Below are positions 60,791-64,000 of a DNA stretch of 64,000 bases, piece by piece. Every line of letters starts with the position of its first letter. Positions within the stretch are counted from its first letter, which is position 1. The stretch lies in contig OX637288.1 in NCBI GenBank assembly GCA_951799445.1, positions 32,591,288 to 32,655,287 on the forward strand. Reading direction: 5' to 3'. The translations under genes were made by a program, and so were the position numbers. The stretch is from Pseudisothecium myosuroides (taxonomy: Eukaryota > Streptophyta > Bryopsida > Hypnales > Lembophyllaceae). A model generated the notes under the pieces. That model searched no databases, had not been told where the DNA came from, and saw nothing but the letters and a program-made list of their open reading frames with translations.

Positions 60791-62277
60791 TCAAGATACA
60801 GAAATAAGCCCACTGGTTAGTTCTGCTTGCGGCTGCTCTGGTGTAGCAGGAGCCTCAGGTGCTGCTTTGGAAGGATCCGCTGCTGATTCTCCGACAGCTG
60901 GAGAATTCTCTTTTCCCTTGTCACCCTCCTTGACCTCTTCAATCTGGGCCCCCTTAGCGCCGTCCTTGGCGCCCTCCTTGCCCTCTGGCTTGGGTGGTGG
61001 CGGTGGAGGAGGAATCATGTGTGCAGGGGGATTGTGCTTGAGCTTCAGAAGAACCTGCCGGAACCGCCCCATGTCAGTGGCCTTGCCTGGCTTCGGCCCA
61101 GGAAGAGCCACAAACGTAGACTTCTTCTCCTTCTTCTCTTTCATTTGTCGGCCCTTGGGCTCTAGAGATGCTGGCAGCTCCTTCGGGACAAGTTCAGCCA
61201 CTGCCTTCCAGTACTGCTTGCCAGCAGTTTTGTGGAAGTGCTCTTGGTCAGCATGGTAGGCCTGCCCAACCAACATCCCGGGATGAAACATCAGCCGTTG
61301 CTCATCAGCCGTTTCCACATTTATAAAATCTGCCTGAAGTGAAAGGACAGTACAGCCAAAGCTCTCCAAAAACAGCGAAAACGACTTTAAACCTACCACA
61401 TCCGAAAGGCTCTCATCTCATCCGAAAAATTGCTGTAACCAAAGCATTTAACATTGAAGTAAGCCATGACGAATATCAGGGAAGAGTGAAATACCAATTC
61501 CTTCTCACGATTTGACTTCATCTGCGCCTCACGGTTGGATTCACGCTTAGACTTGTGCTTGTCCTTGTAGTCATCAGCATCATCAATAATTTGCTGCAGT
61601 TTCTCCTTCTCAACGCGCTCCTTCTCTTGAAGACGTTCCGCATTCTCTCTGATTTGAGAAAGCAGATCAATTTCTAGTTTCGTCTTTATCGCATTACTTA
61701 CAGATATCTATCATACTTTCCACAGAGTCGCTGAAAATATTCCTTACACTGCGACATACGAAAGAAAAAAACAAAGAAAAGCAGTACAGCACATGGATCA
61801 TGTATAATTACAAGAAAATTACCTCTTCCATTGCCGAAGAAGATGTCCTTCCTCCTGCATCTCCTCGGGTGGGGGCAGCATTGGCCCGCCGTTAGCTCCA
61901 CCAAATAAGTCCTCATCCAACTCTTTGTTGGATTCGGGGAATTCAGGAGTATAATCAGGAGCTGAGTAATCTCTCTGAGGAAATTCTGAGGGTGACTCAG
62001 AACCAAAACCATACATGCCAGGCATTCCGGGGGCCGACTCTTCATTCTCATAGATTGGGGCGGGGTGGTCATAACCATGAGACGCTCCCTTGAAGTCATC
62101 AAAGCCTTCCTTGTTGTCATCGAGTCCAAAATGATCAGGCTTGAAGTCATCCGGTGCTCGAAACGAGCTGTCGAATCGAGCAGAGTCCAACCTAGAGCTG
62201 TCAAACCGAGCTGAGCTGTCAAAGCTGCTGAACTCACTTAGGTCATCGCCACCACCTGAGTAAGCTTCGTAGGCCAT
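60791..62277 (-). CDS. Clathrin light chain
   Basis: Three exons on the minus strand, phases consistent: 62277-61823, 61648-61495 and 61333-60791, giving 383 residues. Clathrin light chains bind heavy-chain hubs and regulate coat assembly at the plasma membrane and trans-Golgi. The acidic, Ser/Asp/Phe-rich N-terminus contains a small internal repeat (SSARFDSS / LDSARFDSS, about residues 20-40). Then come the heavy-chain-binding charged coiled coil (about 153-203, ENAERLQEKERVEKEKLQQ) and the plant-typical YWKAVAELVPKELP and PGPKPGKATDMGRFRQVL blocks. A PPPPPPPK run and an Ala/Glu/Pro-rich tail follow. The link EEGHLLRQWKR-ENAE matches the family around the intron. A donor (CGCAG|GTATGT) at 63450 suggests a 5' UTR intron of about 1.1 kb. 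Confidence 0.92.
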
Positions 62278-64000
62278 ACTTGCGATATATATCTAGGCCT
62301 CGGAATATCCTACATACAACACAGGAATTAAGTCACGAAACGGATATACAAAATATCCAACCAGCTTCATGTCACATATTGGAATCCAACAAATACAGAA
62401 TCATATCAACTAAGCAATGTGGGAAATATTCATCGCTAACAGAAAGCCCAACTTCCTGTGATGCCATAATTGAACTCACGATTGAGCACCAATTGGACAG
62501 ATCTATATTGCAAAACCTTCGAGGAGAGTGTACCATGTAAGCGAAGGGTCCAGAAGACAGTACCCATAGACGGTACACATAGACGTATTGATCAAGTTTC
62601 CTGAGCGTTCAAGATCTAATACTCTCTATCATGTATCTGCATATGCAGAAAATCGTACTGATCCACATTAAACACCAAATGTACTCTCATTTCTCTACTC
62701 CACTTCAATCTTCGCAAAATTCTTCAGTCGGAATCTGTTTCACCAGACTTCACCAACATGCAACCTCCGGGAAAATCGTCACACTATTTCTAACTCTTAT
62801 TAACAGTACTCAGGAGCTCGCCGCGAAACACATCAAAATATAAAAACTGCCCGAGTGTAGGAACAAAAGCCAACACTAGCAACGCAATTGAATAGCTCAC
62901 GACACAATCATCTGTGTCCAGTTCAGGCAAAACAAAATGGTCCAGTTTCACATGCAAATAATAGAGATAAAATCTAGAGTCAATCGCACAGACGAGTATT
63001 ACAGAACCAATACGCGAAGAGTACCAAAACAGTAACACCCCTAAGAAGTAGAAAAATGCAAATCTCATAACGACCACGGCACACAATGTCAACAATAATG
63101 AGCCACCTTGCTGACCTCGAATATGTAACAATCACTACAAACCGAGATTCCAACACCTGAATCCTACCACAACTAGGTCCTTCAAATGCGAACGATCCTG
63201 CCCCGCAACCCTAGATGAGGAAAACTCCGAACCAGACTGCCAGGAGTCCCCTACAACCGCAAACGACAGATCTAAGCTGCACTACTCCTACACGAATGCC
63301 CCCGGCCGCATCACGCACATCCACCTCGACCAAACCCCAATGTGTAACCCTCGACAACGACTACAAGCCCATTTCAGCACCAAAAACTTCGAGAAAGGTA
63401 CCAAACGAACCAGAAAAAGAATCGTAGATGGAGATGAAAGGGTACATACCTGCGATTCGAGGCGCACGAGAGCGCGGAGTGGGATCGAAATGCACGCGAT
63501 CGAGAAACCAGCAAGCAGGGAAGAGACGGCCCGCGTTGCGAAGAGAAGGCATGAGAGTTCCAGGGTAAAGAGTTTCCAGACGACTTCCGTTCGGATGAAT
63601 GTTGTCTCTGGTCGATGAATGGTGATGATGTATGGATGAATATCGTGCGCACTTATGGAAGTTCTTCGTCAGCTGTGCAGGCGAATGATTGGAGGAAATC
63701 GTGGACGCGCGGCAGTTGGCGTCTCATCAGGGTGCCCAGTCAAGGGGTTCTAAGGTAAGGTAGGAGGCTGTAAAACAGAGCGGGCATTTAGAATGGACCC
63801 TATAAATGGCTGTGAAATGGACATGAGTTGGTTCTGAAACTGACTAGTATAGTCATTGAATGAATCAAGGAAACAAGCATTTTTAATTGCAAGAGCCAAT
63901 CATTCTCTTTGCTTTCCCCATTTTGATTTAGAATTGCAAGCGAACCGTTTATGAAAAACCTAGGGTCACAAATAGGGACCTGTGACCCAACTCGTTTGAA
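62278..64000 (-). promoter_or_regulatory. 5' UTR intron and promoter region of the clathrin light chain gene
   Basis: The donor-like CGCAG|GTATGT on the minus strand at 63450 and absence of coding exons up to 62278 fit a leader intron. 63450-63600 would be the non-coding first exon. Upstream of about 63650 the DNA is promoter-like but no TATA box is clear. Nothing else is recognised to the end of the window. Confidence 0.4.

Noticed and set aside
60867..61259. 130-codon frame antisense to clathrin light chain exon 3
   Set aside because: Shadow of a GC-rich coding exon; no independent features.

Overview
This is nuclear DNA from a land plant. It has spliced genes with GT-AG introns, chloroplast-targeted proteins, plant-only families (AWPM-19, RETICULATA-related), AT-rich intergenic DNA and many short inverted-repeat transposable elements. 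The protein flavour suggests a seedless plant such as a bryophyte, but that is a weak inference. There are no rRNA or tRNA genes, no CRISPR array and no bacterial operon. All exon models below were built by hand from reading frame, splice sites and family knowledge.

Layout. (1) 1-2.1 kb holds A/G-rich low-complexity DNA, a TGACT hairpin and repeat fragments. (2) 2.1-21.4 kb is a large inverted duplication. Each arm carries two AWPM-19-type, ABA-responsive membrane protein genes: copies 1 and 2 on the minus strand, copies 3 and 4 on the plus strand. The arms (about 2090-6800 and 15670-21380) also share flanking non-coding DNA and face each other across an 8.9 kb spacer filled with transposable elements. 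These include a degenerate pogo/Tigger-like transposon with complete ends and TTAA-flanked elements of about 0.93 kb. All four genes keep an ABRE-like GACGTGGC about 190-200 bp before the ATG. (3) 21.4-24.8 kb: small inverted-repeat elements. (4) 24.8-27.2 kb: a six-exon manganese-type cation diffusion facilitator (MTP11-like). (5) 29.1-33.5 kb: repeats. (6) 33.5-38.2 kb: a nine-exon plastid 3-oxoacyl-ACP synthase III gene. (7) 38.4-42.6 kb: AT-rich repeats. (8) 42.6-45.6 kb: an eight-exon RETICULATA-related plastid membrane protein gene. (9) 45.9-51.5 kb: no recognisable gene, one TTAA element. (10) 51.5-55.4 kb: an eight-exon WDR89-type WD-repeat gene whose first exon/intron junction is tandemly repeated. 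(11) 55.5-60.7 kb: repeats. (12) 60.8-62.3 kb: a three-exon clathrin light chain gene, with a probable 5' UTR intron up to about 63.45 kb.

The single-copy genes do not form a pathway; they are ordinary housekeeping neighbours. The unusual parts are the palindromic AWPM-19 cluster with its shared regulatory block, a transposable-element family with piggyBac-like TTAA target duplications, and two unrelated genes with tandem repeats carrying telo-box motifs in their first introns.
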